A stretch of 64,000 bases of DNA from Rhexocercosporidium sp. MPI-PUGE-AT-0058. Its lineage: Eukaryota; Ascomycota; Leotiomycetes; Helotiales. Position numbers and translations under genes: made by a program. Positions 1 to 13,066 of this stretch are shown piece by piece. The notes below the pieces were generated by a model that was not told where the DNA came from, did not search any database, and was given only the letters and a program-made list of their open reading frames with translations. Positions within the stretch are counted from its first letter, which is position 1. Each line of letters opens with the position of its first letter. The DNA lies in assembly GCA_020746875.1 (NCBI GenBank), contig JAGTJL010000025.1:248001-312000 (forward strand), given 5' to 3'.

Positions 1-450
1 GAGAACCCGGTGTCGGGTCCCACGCCCTGGCGGACAGCAAAACACAAGGACTTCCACCCTTTCACGACCGAAAATCTCAAATGGTACGAGGAGCAAGGGT
101 GCGAGCTGGTGAAGGTATGTGCCGAGCCGGGCGACCTCATCATGTGGGACTCGCGACAGATGCACTGGGCGCGTTTCGGCGAGTCGGATCTGATTCGCAC
201 GTTGATATACGCGACGTATACGCCAGCAAGTTGGATGACGCCAGAGGATAGAGTGTTGAAGAAGGAGATGTTCCAGCAGAGGAACACGACAACGCATTGG
301 CCGCATTGTAATTTGTATACGCATGGTCAGGCGATGGTAGAGCGTGACGGGGAGAAGGTCGTCGATCCTTTGGAGAGGGACGAGCCTGTGACGAAGCTGG
401 TTGAGTCGGAGACCCTGCTAAAGCTAGCAGGCGTGCTTTCGTATGTGTAG
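1..450 (+). CDS. PhyH-type 2-oxoglutarate/Fe(II) dioxygenase, C-terminal part
   Basis: The frame is open from base 1, so this is the 3' end of a gene cut by the window edge, leaving about 149 residues. It contains PGDLIMWDSRQMHWA followed by an Arg-rich strand, the layout of the distal metal-binding His and 2-oxoglutarate-binding Arg in phytanoyl-CoA dioxygenase-like (PhyH) proteins. That family hydroxylates small substrates using Fe(II) and 2-oxoglutarate. The His in the MHWA stretch is the likely distal Fe ligand; the HxD pair would lie upstream of the window. The substrate cannot be inferred. It converges on the zinc-cluster gene ending at 593. Confidence 0.7.
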   Translation, partial: ENPVSGPTPWRTAKHKDFHPFTTENLKWYEEQGCELVKVCAEPGDLIMWDSRQMHWARFGESDLIRTLIYATYTPASWMTPEDRVLKKEMFQQRNTTTHWPHCNLYTHGQAMVERDGEKVVDPLERDEPVTKLVESETLLKLAGVLSYV

Positions 451-592
451 ATACCGTAAATTCATGTAAGCTTCGAAATCGCATGTAAGGTTCGACATCT
501 TGGCAAGATTGGTTGAAAGTCAGAATATATGAATTTGGATAAAAAAAAAAAGACCGCCGAAGCTTTATGTAGAACGTAGATCATACCACAAC

Positions 593-3106
593 TCAAAACA
601 TTTGTTGCCAACTAAGCGTGTCGGTGAATGCATCTGCGGGCCAATCCCCCTCCAGTTGTAGATGATTCGGGAGAAGGTTAAAACCCACCCCGCTGAGCCT
701 TCTATCAAGTCCAAGATCCAACTCCGAACCCAACATGTCTACCGCTACGGGTACTTGCTGCTGCGACAATGACGGCTGGTACTGTTGCCCAAATGTGCCA
801 TCCGGGGTCGAGCTCATCCACCCAGCAGAACCCCAGGGCGCAGATGCAGACGCCTCTTGAATACAATCCTTGGCAGGGTCTGCGACACACACCAATATGC
901 CTATGATAGTCTGCCGCTGCACTACTTGCTGAACAGGCCACTGGTGAAACAAACAGAGCAGGCGCTTCAAGACCTCCGGCCCTTCATTCGCATTGCTGTC
1001 TATCTCTTGCAGCCTTTGACGTGTGAAGTTTATTGCAGCTAGCTGGCTCTCGATATCTGTCCCACTCATACTCCTCCGAAAGCAGATCAAGTCTAATGCG
1101 AGGTAGACTCCTGCCGAAAAGATACAGCTGCGTTGTCCCCACATCTTGCTGAAGAATCTAACCGGTTGCTCTTGTAGATGGCTCACGATCTTCAGGGCGG
1201 CTCGTCGTCCGCACCCACGGAAATCGAAGGGGTCATCTCCGGTTTCAAGGGTCTCAAGAAGCCCAAGTAGACACACGTTGATGCGACATACTGAGAGCAG
1301 CATAATGACGAGGCTTCGTTGTGCCTCGATCCATGGGAACAGAGACGTCTTTGAAAACCACGGGTCCTTGTCTAGTGAGAGATGAGGCGGGAGCGCCTGA
1401 GCGAGCGATTCAAGTGCCTGAAGAGTGTTGCAGGCACCAGGGACCGAGTATTTGACGCTTCGATCTCGATAAGGCCGCACGATGGAGGCGATCCTTGCAA
1501 CAAAAATGTGGTACGCGAGCGGTTCGGGGAAGTATGGTAGGTCGATGTTTGGAGCAAGTGCTGGTGTTGAGCTGATTATGATGTTCCTGTGGCTGGTATC
1601 TGATTCCATGGAGAGGGTACTCGTAAATGATCCAGGTTCTATCATGCACGGACGCATCGGCATCATCATCCTAGTGGAGGTAAGTAGATGCGTTGGTAAA
1701 CACACACATATACACATATACGCATGAGCACGAGGGAGTCAGTCTTACCAGTCACATATCACCAACGTCCACCATAGCCTCCTACCAAGTTCACGGTTTG
1801 AGCGTTCTCTCCAGTAGCGGATCGACGACGACCGAGGCAATTGGGAGTCCTCACGGCCGAGGAGGTCCATCTGTAACGCCTTTGCCGTATTGATCGCCAC
1901 AGCCAATAAATTATATTCTCGCTCTACCTCTCCTAAGTTTCGATGAATCAAAGGAAGGATAGCGACCGTCTGGACTGTCGACACAGCTGGGACTCCCAGA
2001 AAATCGACACGATTTAGCTCCTCAAAGACAGCTTCGTACCACGTTCGAGATATCGCTTGAAAGTCACTAGCGGAGTCACTCAGCGGCGAGCTGCTATTGC
2101 CATGCCACAAGACACCTTCGTGGAGAAAATGCAGCTCGAAGCCGTCACTTCTATCAAAGAAATATATTCCCACCTATTCAGAATCGTCGTGTAAGCATAT
2201 AGGAGATCATTTGAACGTAATTCAAGGAACCCACTTACCGAAATCACACTCAAGTATAGAGCGATCCAACCATGGTCCTCTAGAACCTGAGAGTCCTTTG
2301 CCTGGACCCCGGTCCAAAAGTTCTCGTGCTGAGCCAGAAATTCAGGCGCATTCAGGGCACAATGTACCCAGCCCAAATTCTCTAATGAGAAACGAACAAT
2401 TGCCTCACTTGATGCAGGATTTGGCAATATCGAAAAGAGATATCCGGTGCCGCGGCTCACGCCCCGACCCAATGACGGCGCGGATGGCGATGCGACTTTC
2501 GACGACGGTGACTCGAGCTCTTGAAAGGTCGAGAGAAAGTTCTCATTAGAAAGACTGATCTCGCAGGTAGAGGTGGGAGCAGTAGCGCCGCTACTCCCAT
2601 CCTGTCTATGTCCATGTTCATGTCCTCCTCCCAAGACTGCAGCTTCCAAAAGCTCAACACGCGCCTGCATTTCCGCATTCGCACGCTTCAACTGAGCAAC
2701 CTGCTCGGCATGTACGTCTTCGCCTGGCTGGTTCTCATCTCTATCCTTAGCCCTATGTCCACGGCATTCGCATTAGAACTAGGTATCACCTCAACTTTTA
2801 ACCTCAACTGCGGCGTGTGTGCGCGTTTATATGCTTGGAATAGAATAGGATAAAACACAGTTTGATAGAGTACGATAGATTGGGATGGAGGAGAGGGATG
2901 GGGAAAGAAGAACGGACGAGGTGGACGGACACGGTGATCCTGCCATTGACACGCACCATTTCGCGTGCGCAGAGAGCGGGCTCGCCTCTCCTCACACAGG
3001 CGCTGCACGGGACTGTCTTGGAGCACTTGATCTTGCGGCGGGAGCACTCGGTGCAGCTCCTCGGGACGCGCTGTGAGTCTCGTATATGATCTTGTTGTTG
3101 CGACAT
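593..3106 (-). CDS. Zn2Cys6 fungal transcription factor
   Basis: Proposed exons are complement(593..1670, 1749..2173, 2239..2745, 2957..3106), giving about 719 residues. The N-terminus (about residues 18-46) has the six-Cys zinc cluster with spacing C-x2-C-x6-C-x5-C-x2-C-x8-C and the usual basic SRRKIKC stretch. It is followed by a Leu/Glu-rich segment (AQLKRANAEMQARVELLEA) typical of the dimerising coiled coil. The middle contains GRRLWWTLVICDW, a hallmark of the fungal-specific transcription factor (middle homology) domain. Introns 2 and 3 join cleanly in phase. The 211-base first intron is less certain, because several acceptors between 2735 and 2760 would also work. It is a DNA-binding nuclear regulator; its target is unknown, and the nearest transporter starts about 1.4 kb away. 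Confidence 0.85.
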
Positions 3107-4526
3107 GAGATCCAGGTGTGTGTGGTGTGTGCCCTGTGGTGTGGGGTGTTGATGTTGATGTTAATGTTGGCGTTACTTCTGCCGAGTAGAAGCAGGAGAG
3201 GGTGCACTTATATACAATCAGAGTTCAAGCCGACGGGACGTTGATGTTGGATCTAAGTTCCCTTTGATGCAGGAAATCCGAAGTTCAATCTTTATTAGTA
3301 GATGGTGGAGGTGGTGGTGTCAATAATAGTTAGAAGCTCTCAGTTACCCCGCGGTCCCAGGTCAGAGACGACGGTCACGTGGAGATTGCAGTAGCTGCCC
3401 GAGTACTAGAAATGGATACCTCTTACCTTTGATTCATATCTAGATACGTAGCTGCGTACAATACAATACCTTGGATGGGTAAATAGTCATCTGATTCCGA
3501 ATGCTGACAAGACATTTCACTTATATATAAAAGTCGATTTCTTGAATACCCGGGGCATACCTTGCAAGAAGTCCCACTTCTCAAAAGTACAGAGATCAGA
3601 GCGTGCAGGAGAATAGTGCTTACAGTAAGTGAAATTATAGAAATATAGATATGGAGAAAAGACATTTCTTACAAGAGACCTTTCGCTCATTCGTTTACTT
3701 CACTCGCTCACTCACTCACTCACTCACTCAATCGGTAATTGAATTGATTCCCTTCCAAAAACGGGGGCGCAAACCCATCCATACATCCATCAACCCACGC
3801 ACCCACTCACTCGCTTACTCTCCCACCCACATTCCGCTTTGTTGGGAGGACAGACGAATTCGGGCTGGGCTGGCTGAGTAATTTATTCACACAGCTTTTC
3901 CCCACACATTTCTCTCTGCCCGGGGTGAAGAGTTATAAAAGACAATTCGCTTAACGAGGTCGCTCTCACCCACCCTTTCCCCTCCCCCTTCCCCGCCTCC
4001 TGGAGAATTGACACGGAACGGCTGAGCTCGGCCGAGTCGGGCGCCCCGCCCCAAAACAGGAGTATTTCCATATTGTTCACAATACTAGACTACAAGAGGA
4101 TTAGAAGGGCTTGAGTCTCTGACTCGTAATAACCGCATTTCTGTCTACTACTACGAGTATGCTTGATTTCAACTCCTCTTGGTAGAGTAAGTGAAGCTGT
4201 TGAGGGGCCCGTACTATCTGAAAATGTGGGGGAGAAGACTTCCCCCTTTTGTGCAAGACAAGTGTCTGAGTCTACATATATCCTGCACACACATATATGT
4301 GTGTACAGCAAGATGGATTTATAAGTAGCTGCAATGGCCCCTCGCATGAAATCACTTCATTTCACATCAGCCGGCGAACTGGAACGGAGGCCAGCTGTGG
4401 ACATCGAGTTGTCCATCCGAACCTTGCATCCAAATCAACATCTTACACCTTTTTGGCATCCATCTTGGTGTTTAATAATCGCAGAAGCAAGTTCCTTCGA
4501 CGAAAGCAGCCATACCTCTTTCAGCT
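3107..4526. other. Intergenic region between divergent genes
   Basis: This 1.4 kb separates the divergently transcribed zinc-cluster gene and MFS transporter gene, so it probably holds both promoters. I see only short open frames with no family resemblance, plus a CTCA microsatellite. A regulator next to a transporter is a common fungal arrangement, but no operator could be recognised. Confidence 0.5.
3707..3730. repeat. (CTCA)n microsatellite
   Basis: About six tandem CTCA units lie in the shared upstream region of the zinc-cluster and MFS genes. Confidence 0.85.
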
Positions 4527-6318
4527 ATGGACTCATGCGAGGTCGAGAGTGGACGACGCTCCAACGATGAATCAATCACGCCTAACCCCATTCAGGATGT
4601 TGCGGTGGGCACCACCCAGCTCTTCTCACACAACCAAATCATTCTCGTTCCTCGCCCAACAACAGATGGCTTAGGTATGTATGCCCTTCGTCACCTCGGG
4701 TTCCTATTCCTCAATCATCACTCATCAATCATCACCCATCATCACACTCTTCGTTGATTCTATCGTTGGCGGAACTCTGATCTCCTCGATCCCGACTAAC
4801 TATTTCTTTCTCATTCATCTAGATCCTCTCAACCTCCCCCTCTGGAGGAAATGGGCTATCCTCATTCTCGTCAGCGCCTACAGCTCAACCGCCGTCCTCG
4901 TCGCCACGGGGCTGGGGAGCATCTTCCCCATCATCCAAGCCGACTACCCAGGTCAGAGAGCTAGAACCAACGACCTCGTCACGTACCCAACTCTCTTCAT
5001 GGGGCTCGGAAACCTCATCTCCATGCCCCTCGCCCTTACCGTCGGCCGTCGCCCAGTCTTTCTGGTGTCCCTGCTTCTCATGTCTGTTTCCGGACTCTGG
5101 TGCGCGCTGTCAAAGTCACTTGAGAGTCACATCGCTGGACGGGACATCCTCGCTCTTGCCGCGGGGCAGAGCGAGGCCTTAGCACCGCTCATGATCCAGG
5201 AGATCTTCTTCCTACACGAGCGTGGCCGGAAGCTATCATGGTTCATCTCCCTCCAGAACGTTGTGACTGCAGGCTTTGCCATGGCGACGACTTACATGGT
5301 CGAGGCGTGGGGCTGGAGATGGTGGTATGGCTTCTTCACTGCCATCAACGTCGTCCTCCTCCTCCTGTCGTTCTTGTTGGTCTCCGAGACAAAATATGAC
5401 CGGCCAGAAACAACAACATCGGCAGCAATGGACATCGTGGCTGCCGCAGTCGTCTTTGAAGAAGACGCAGGGACGCGCGACGAAAAGAGTGGGAATTACG
5501 CACACCTTGAGTACTTAAGAGTGGTGACTGAAGAGGAATATCGCAAATCGGGCAACTATAAACCAACCCCTTGGAACTGGCGGGAGACGTTGAAGCTGTA
5601 CACCCAGAAGCCAAGGTGGTCCGAGATCCTGCTCTTCTACAAACACTGCGCGCAGGGTGTCTGCATCCCTTCTATCCTCTGGCTCCTCCTCCTCAACGGT
5701 GCCTTCTTGGGATTGTATGTTTTCCAAGCCTCAACCTTCGCCACTGTCCTGCTCTCGCCACCGTACAACTTCCCATTTCCTGCACTGGGATACGTCCAGG
5801 CCGCACAGGTCGCCGTGACGGCCGTCTTCCTCCCTCTTCTTGGTTACGGTGGAGATTTCATCATCAAGCACTGGAGTAAGCGCAACAAGGGAGTCTATGA
5901 ACCCGAATACAGACTGATCCCGCTTGTGATCCCGTCCGTCGTTGGCATCATCTGCGCGATCATGTACGGCCAGGCCGCTGCTAATCCGTTCCAATATTCT
6001 CACTGGGCCAGCGTCGCCGTATCGTATAATGCAACGTTCTTCGGCTTCCTCGGTGCGAACATCGTCGGTATCACGTATGCAATTGACAGCTTCCCGACTC
6101 GGGCCGGCGCGTTCCTCGTTGTGATCTGTGCCGGTCGCGGATTTATATCTTTCGGCCTGTCGTATGCAACGCTTCCGGCTATCTCGGCCATTGGGTATGA
6201 TGGAGTCATGATTGCCGAGGCCTCGATTTGTGCTGGGCTCTCAGTACTTGGCATAGCTGTTTACTTCTTTGGGCGCAGGATTCGGCAAATGGCGGATAAG
6301 TGGTTTATCCGATCATAA
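4527..6318 (+). CDS. Major facilitator superfamily transporter
   Basis: Proposed exons are 4527..4674 and 4823..6318, giving 547 residues. The splice puts GL next to DPLNLPLWRKW, the conserved segment just before the first membrane helix of fungal DHA1-like MFS proteins. About 12 hydrophobic segments follow in two blocks. Between helices 2 and 3 is LALTVGRRPVFLVS, a version of MFS signature motif A, and a long polar loop (about residues 235-325) separates the halves. The family moves drugs, small amines or metabolites across the plasma membrane by proton coupling. The 148-base intron is long for this window, but its GTATGT donor, CTAG acceptor and phase agree. The substrate is unknown. Confidence 0.9.
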
Positions 6319-7038
6319 AGACATCAAACGCGCCATTTTGGGACTGTATGACAGAACAAGATAAGAGGAGCATACGGAGATGTATCTATATGCGATTAGG
6401 ATCGTGTGAAGAAAGATTGTTGCTTTATCTGCCTTTGTATTATCGTTCCATAAATTATTTTTCAGAGAACGTGATCCATCGGCCACAAAGCACCATTCTG
6501 TTTCTAATACAAAGTTTCATTCGCTTTAAATGACTTCCTTCAGGGATGCTTGTGATAAACCGGAGGCGTAAGTTCTCACTTGCGGCTCTGCCAGGTCGTT
6601 CTCAAAAGGAAGCCTAATTCACAGCTTCTGGGGCAATGTTTCATCATTGCTCCTATATCTGGCGACAGGATCCCAGCACCCCCCGGTGAGTCGGACATTT
6701 AGACCATCCAGCGGCAACTTCCGGCCGGTTTCATCGTCTCTTTCGTCACGACAAGAATATAGACTGTACTTCCAGAATTTGGGGAGACCTAAGAATCGCC
6801 ACGAGCTTTTGGCACATTAATTGGGCGGGGGACAAACCTTGAGGGATGCGGGTTTTGGTGGATGCCACCTCGGTCGAGTTGAAAGTCTTGCACAAAGCGG
6901 GTAGTCATGAGTTTGTGATCAAGGAGGAATGCCGACCTGATACAACTGGAGAAAATGGGGTCGTGATATAAATTATATTAGAACTACTTCAAGATTTCAG
7001 ACATTATTCCCATGACGTTTCATATCTACAGTATTGCT
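6319..7038. other. Intergenic region, no gene seen
   Basis: This 720-base stretch lies between the 3' ends of the convergent MFS and subtilase genes. It should hold both 3' untranslated regions. I see no gene, RNA or repeat. Confidence 0.5.
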
Positions 7039-8308
<1,270 letters not shown>

Positions 8309-9854
8309 GATGATGGCTGTGAAGAAGTGACGAGGGTGTATTTCCAAAATCTACGAAGGAGATATCATTGCGAATTTATATTCTCCGATCGGACGGGTTA
8401 TAGGGAAAATGAATTCGCCTCTTTTGGTCCGAGATATGTAGGTATCCGAGCTAGATGAAGCTATTCAGAGACCGCGTCGGTGGTGGCAGCTGCCAACCCT
8501 TATCGAAGCGGGGTGAGATCATCTCAACCCCCCAGGCCTGAGCCGAGCCCAGAAGCCTTAAAGAGTTTTAAGGTTAAAAGACGCAATTGCCAACTATCGC
8601 ACAGGCTTGGCACCTGCCAGAGGGGGGATATGATGAACGGCCAAGAGGCGCCGATCAGCCGCTATTAGACGCTTGCTTCATCGCCAAGCGAGATCTCCAG
8701 CTGACAACAAACCGAGGATGATGGGGGACTTGATAACTGGATTTAGCTTTGGAAACCTTTTGGGACGTATGGACGCCACGTTCTGGATATCTTGCGGAAG
8801 TGGTTAGGGTCGTAATGAATTTTTGATGGATGGGCTGAGATGATCGCATTGCTACCCCGCACAAAGTGTGAGACATGTCTTTAGCACCGGGTTGATTTGA
8901 TATTGATTGAACCTCGGAGAAAGAAGCAAAATTCTCCTTCGAAATCTCCGATGTGTCTTGGAGTGGCATAGTGAAGCCAAGTTCTGGCAGGCAAACACTA
9001 CTTGATGAAGAGTCTCTAGCAGCAGGATTCGGGAAATTTGGATTATGTCCATATATGTCGAGGAACTTTGCAGTGGTAAGCAAGAGCTTCTGATTTCAAA
9101 TAAAGATTTGGACCCTAGGGAAATAGAAAGTCGAAGGGGTATGGTCCTGCCGTCATGTATGACGAAGTGGCGCTTGCGATGAAGGCTGAGGCTTGAGGTT
9201 AAGATAAATTCGGTCCTTGCCAAGCTTGCATCTGGGATGACATACACGTGCCTCTTATTTGACTTGATATATTTTTTCCTATGACAATTTGTTAGTACTG
9301 GAATTAAGAAAGCAGAAGCTTGCAGTAATAAATATGGAAAGAAGAGGTGAAGCGGTAGAGAGATTGTGATAGACAGACTGCGGATCTTCAAGAGTAGTTG
9401 CAAAAGTGGTTGCCTTAGTAACAACGAGCGAGTTTAGCCCTTACTCTTAGAGTATGTTTGAACCTGGTCATCTCTCAAATAGAGTCTAAAAATAGTTTGA
9501 AATACTACTGAAAGAGATATCACAGGTGGGCATATCGGTAAAGAGCATTAGTCTCGAGACAAAGACATGACTGGAGGAAGGGTTTTATTACAGCAAGTAA
9601 CTGTCTTACAAAATATATCCTCCCCGAGGCTCTATTCACACTTCTTAGAATCTAGACGGATTTTGGTGAATTTTTCAAGGAGGAAGGTTGAAGATGAGGA
9701 GTAGGTGAATTCGTTATTGATGTCGTCGCCTCTTGCCATTGTCTGGCCGAGCGCACCCCACAAAGGTCTTTCTTCGGTTTCCCCGTCACAAATCCGCAAC
9801 GTCAACTTTTAATCCTCCAAATTGACAGAAAAGCAGCGGCAGACTCCGAGCATC
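8309..9854. other. Intergenic region with uncharacterised open frames
   Basis: This is the shared upstream region of the divergent subtilase and the acidic-protein gene. Minus-strand open frames at 8655-9083 and 8852-9424 overlap in different frames. They show no recognisable domain, clear start context or splice structure, so I do not call them genes. Confidence 0.4.
8375..8380 (-). promoter_or_regulatory. Candidate TATA box of the subtilase gene
   Basis: TATAAA on the minus strand lies about 70 bases upstream of the start codon at 8308. The position fits a core promoter, but this is only a motif match. Confidence 0.4.
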
Positions 9855-11151
9855 ATGAACAAGGCATCCGGCACCTGGGATGCTTGGGAAGGAGGAGAAG
9901 CTTACGAAGATGATTCCGCGATGCCAGCCGCAGACATCGACTCCCAGCCCACACCTTACCAATCCCGTCTTCCGGAAATTGACAAGATGTTGAATCTCCA
10001 AACTGCAAAGTACGCAAACAAAGTGCGACACGGCGCTCAATACAGGGCAATCTTGAAGGCTTCCAAATCGCAGGACTGGAGTCAGGAGTGGCTTAGGAAC
10101 GCGGAGATGGATCTCTGGTACACTCATTGTTTGTTGACCTCACCCTGACCCAGTGCACAGCCTTTACTAACAATTTCCAGCCAACGATTCTTTCCCTGGC
10201 GGATTGTCCCCAACCATATCATATCCAAATGATAACCCTCAAATCCAGCCGGATGTTTCGAGCTCGGATTCGGAAGGTGGCGGTGTGAAGGTCGACATTG
10301 ATTGGGACAAGGAAGGCGTGTTCAACAACTCTCCATACATCAAGTTCGACAACGATACCTCCTCCGATACATCCTCAGCCGGCGATACGAAATTACAAGG
10401 ACTATTTGAAGATCATGAGAGCAGGGGGGATATTGAGGGAGGCGGTCACGCGAAAGGTGACGTTGAGGATATTTCTGAAGTTGTTAACAGCGCGCTCTCA
10501 AGTGCAGTCAAGAATGTTCAATTCGATGTTGTCAAGCCCGAGTCTACCAAGAAACCAATCCGAGAAGATAGTACAAGACATGATGGTACATCACAATCTG
10601 ATGGACTAGCACACGTCCCCAAGGGCCCTAAGAAGATGAAGAGCTCCAGTTCAGTACGATTTGCCGACATGGAACCGTCCGCAGTTCGTAGTAACAAGGG
10701 TGGAGAACGCAAGAAGACTCCTTCGGCACTGGAAGAATCTCCTGGTGGAATTGTTGCTCTCAAGACTCAGAGGCGTGATAACAGTCGTCCCTCGAATATG
10801 ACTGTTCGCTCAGCAGATAATGGATGGGTTGAGTTTCGGGAGCCAGGACCTACGCGTACTTTTCCTTCGGTCTCAAAGGCTGGCTGGGACAAAGAGAGTA
10901 CATTCAACTTCCAAAGACGTCTTCGAGAAGATGCCGATGCCAAGAAAGCAGCAGCTCTCTCAGCATGGGCTACCTTCCCAGCTCAAGCAGCTAAGGAGGA
11001 CAAGGCTGATGCTCTTGCATACAAGCACCCAATCCCAGGTTCGACTACGCAAGCTGCTCCAGCCATAAAGGAGACTTTTAAGAAGATTGTTATTACTGGA
11101 GACAAATTCGAGCGAAAGATTGTTGAGAAGACCGTGGAGATTCTTAAGTAA
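9855..11151 (+). CDS. Disordered acidic protein of unknown function
   Basis: Exons are 9855..10128 and 10181..11151, giving 414 residues. The junction is phase 1, with donor GTTTGT and acceptor TTCCAG, and joins DLWYTH to SNDSFPGG. The first 90 residues are Trp- and Tyr-containing and look folded (DAWEGGEAYED, QDWSQEWLRNAEMDLWY). The rest is rich in Ser, Asp, Glu and Lys and is probably disordered, with repeated DTSSD-type acidic patches and basic KKMKSSSS stretches. No membrane segment, signal peptide or known domain is visible. I do not recognise the family. Confidence 0.75.
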
Positions 11152-11674
11152 GGGCGAGTTATTCTGATCAGACGGGGAAATGAAGCTGCCATCGGGTCTG
11201 AGACGGCATCCATGTATGAGTTGATATGATCGAAGACTATGTATACAGGGAGTTCTTTATCGGGGGTTTCTTGGCTTTTGCCTGGTTCTTAGCATAGAAT
11301 GAAAGGCCTTGTCATAAAACTGCGCATGTGTTGGCTCCTCTGTCATGCCCTTTAGCATATGACGTTCGAATGTTCTACCAGATCATGTTCCCATGCTTCG
11401 AATACATCTTCGAAAGCACAGCATAAACGGATTAAATAACCACAATTTGGGTAGTATGCTATCTCTAGTACTTCGATAACCTATAGACCAATGTCGATGA
11501 TGCTAGTAATTTGTTGATATTTCGCCTAACTCAGCTTAGCGCCTTTTGAAACAGAGCCCGCAAAAGAATCTTTGTCTCCCTTCCGGATTTTAACTCATAT
11601 AACTTCGCAATCTCATTGTAAAACATCAGACATCATTTGAAGCCCACACAAGATAATTTCTTGTTCAATACTAA
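11152..11674. other. Intergenic region, no gene seen
   Basis: About 520 bases lie between the acidic-protein gene and the decayed gene. I see no gene or repeat. Confidence 0.45.
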
Positions 11675-12787
11675 GATGAAGTGGATGCTCGCGAGAACAC
11701 GAACTGTTCGACTATCACTGCTGTAGCGGGGGAGACGCAGACCCATACAGATGACCTTGTTCAATCCGACACAGCCGAAAAACCTGATTCTTCTGCAGTG
11801 GCTGGTCACTTTGCTGCCTAAAACGAATCTGGGTCATTGGTACACCGACCTCGCCTCGCAGACACGGAACCCCTTCGAAGCCATTCTGGACCCAGGGATC
11901 AAGGAAACAAAGGTCAAGACGTCGTCAGTGATTTCCCAGTTTCTTATGTCAGTGCTCTGAAGCCAAATCCAGGGTTGGATTTCCCGAATGTCCAAAAATC
12001 CAATGTCCTAACTTCTTCTTTTCTGTCAAAAAGTGAAGATTATGCTCACATATCAAGCACTTCGGAGGGACAAGTCTCTAATCCCCTCGACCGACCATTC
12101 CTTCCCGAAAGAGGCCCACTTAATATTATCGTTAGTCTCAAGCCAGGTGTCAAAAATAGTGACCTGACCAATATTACTACTCGAGAGGCAGTTCTTCATG
12201 GCTTAGAAGGGAAACTTCCTATGGATCACTTACTATTAAGGAATTTCAGACACCAAAGCCGAGTTCTAGGTTCAAGAAAGAGATTCAGCAATCAGAAAAG
12301 GCAAAGGTACTCAAAGAAGTGAAGATATTCAGAGAAATTCCAACGAGAAAGGAGGATTAAGTGCTAGAATTGAGAATGCTTCTGGAGCACGTGATCACAT
12401 GGTAACGGAGATTTCTTCCTCACGATATCAAAATGCCAATGTTCCCTTTCGTAGATCAGCCACCTTGCTGAGCCCACGAAAGGTACAAGAGATAGAGACA
12501 AGAATGAAGAGGAGGAAATCTTAGAAGGTTAAGCAGAGGGAGCCACCGCTAAGGTTTAGAAGGCTGAGGGCCAAGGCATGGAAAGATCAAATGCTAGTGT
12601 TCAGAATGGCGCTGCTCGCGATTGAGGGGTAGAAGACCATGGAGTGCAAGATGCTGATAATGCTCGGCAGTCAGGAAATCGAAGACAACCTGCGACGGGA
12701 TCTGGCCTCCTCAAATTCGGGAGAGATACCAGTCGTCGCTTTGGAAGATTAGGTCGTTGGCAGTGGTTGAGACACCATGAAGACTAG
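11675..12787 (+). pseudogene. Decayed gene with several stops and a frame excursion
   Basis: A coding-like frame runs from 11675, crosses TAA at 11819, continues as a polar Ser/Pro/Lys-rich sequence and stops at 12320. Coding-like sequence continues in another frame (about 12318-12521, SEDIQRNSNEKGG) and then returns to the first frame to 12787. That last part is interrupted by TAA (12530), TAG (12557) and TGA (12623). All four internal stops are one C-to-T change from Gln or Arg codons, as expected from cytosine decay or repeat-induced point mutation. The flanking residues keep plausible composition (KAEGQGMERSNAS, GRDTSRRFGRLGR). No homologous family is recognised. An unusual intron pattern is possible but would not remove every stop. 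Confidence 0.55.
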
Positions 12788-13012
12788 CTGACCGAAGACC
12801 ATTCAGGGGCGTACACATCTTTCGAACTGTATACAGGAAATGAAAATGTTGATACGTATTAGCGGTGCTGGGCCCCTCGGGTACATCAGCCCTCGGGGAT
12901 GTTGCCTAGAAGAAATTGGCAGCGCTCTCGCTTACCCGAATCCAGCCTGCGGGTAAATTAAACATCCACTAACTTCATCTCTCAAGTCACCGCTACCTGG
13001 CGTCTCGATACC

Positions 13013-13018
13013 TATATA
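13013..13018 (+). promoter_or_regulatory. Candidate TATA box of the F-box gene
   Basis: TATATA lies about 50 bases before the start codon at 13067, which implies a very short leader. Motif match only. Confidence 0.3.
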
Positions 13019-13066
13019 TGTGGCAAAACTCGCCCTCCTCTTATTTCGAATCCTATTCATTTAGCA

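Noticed and set aside
8655..9424. Two overlapping minus-strand open frames upstream of the subtilase
   Set aside because: No domain, no splice model joining them and no start context. Possibly a relic, but not supportable.
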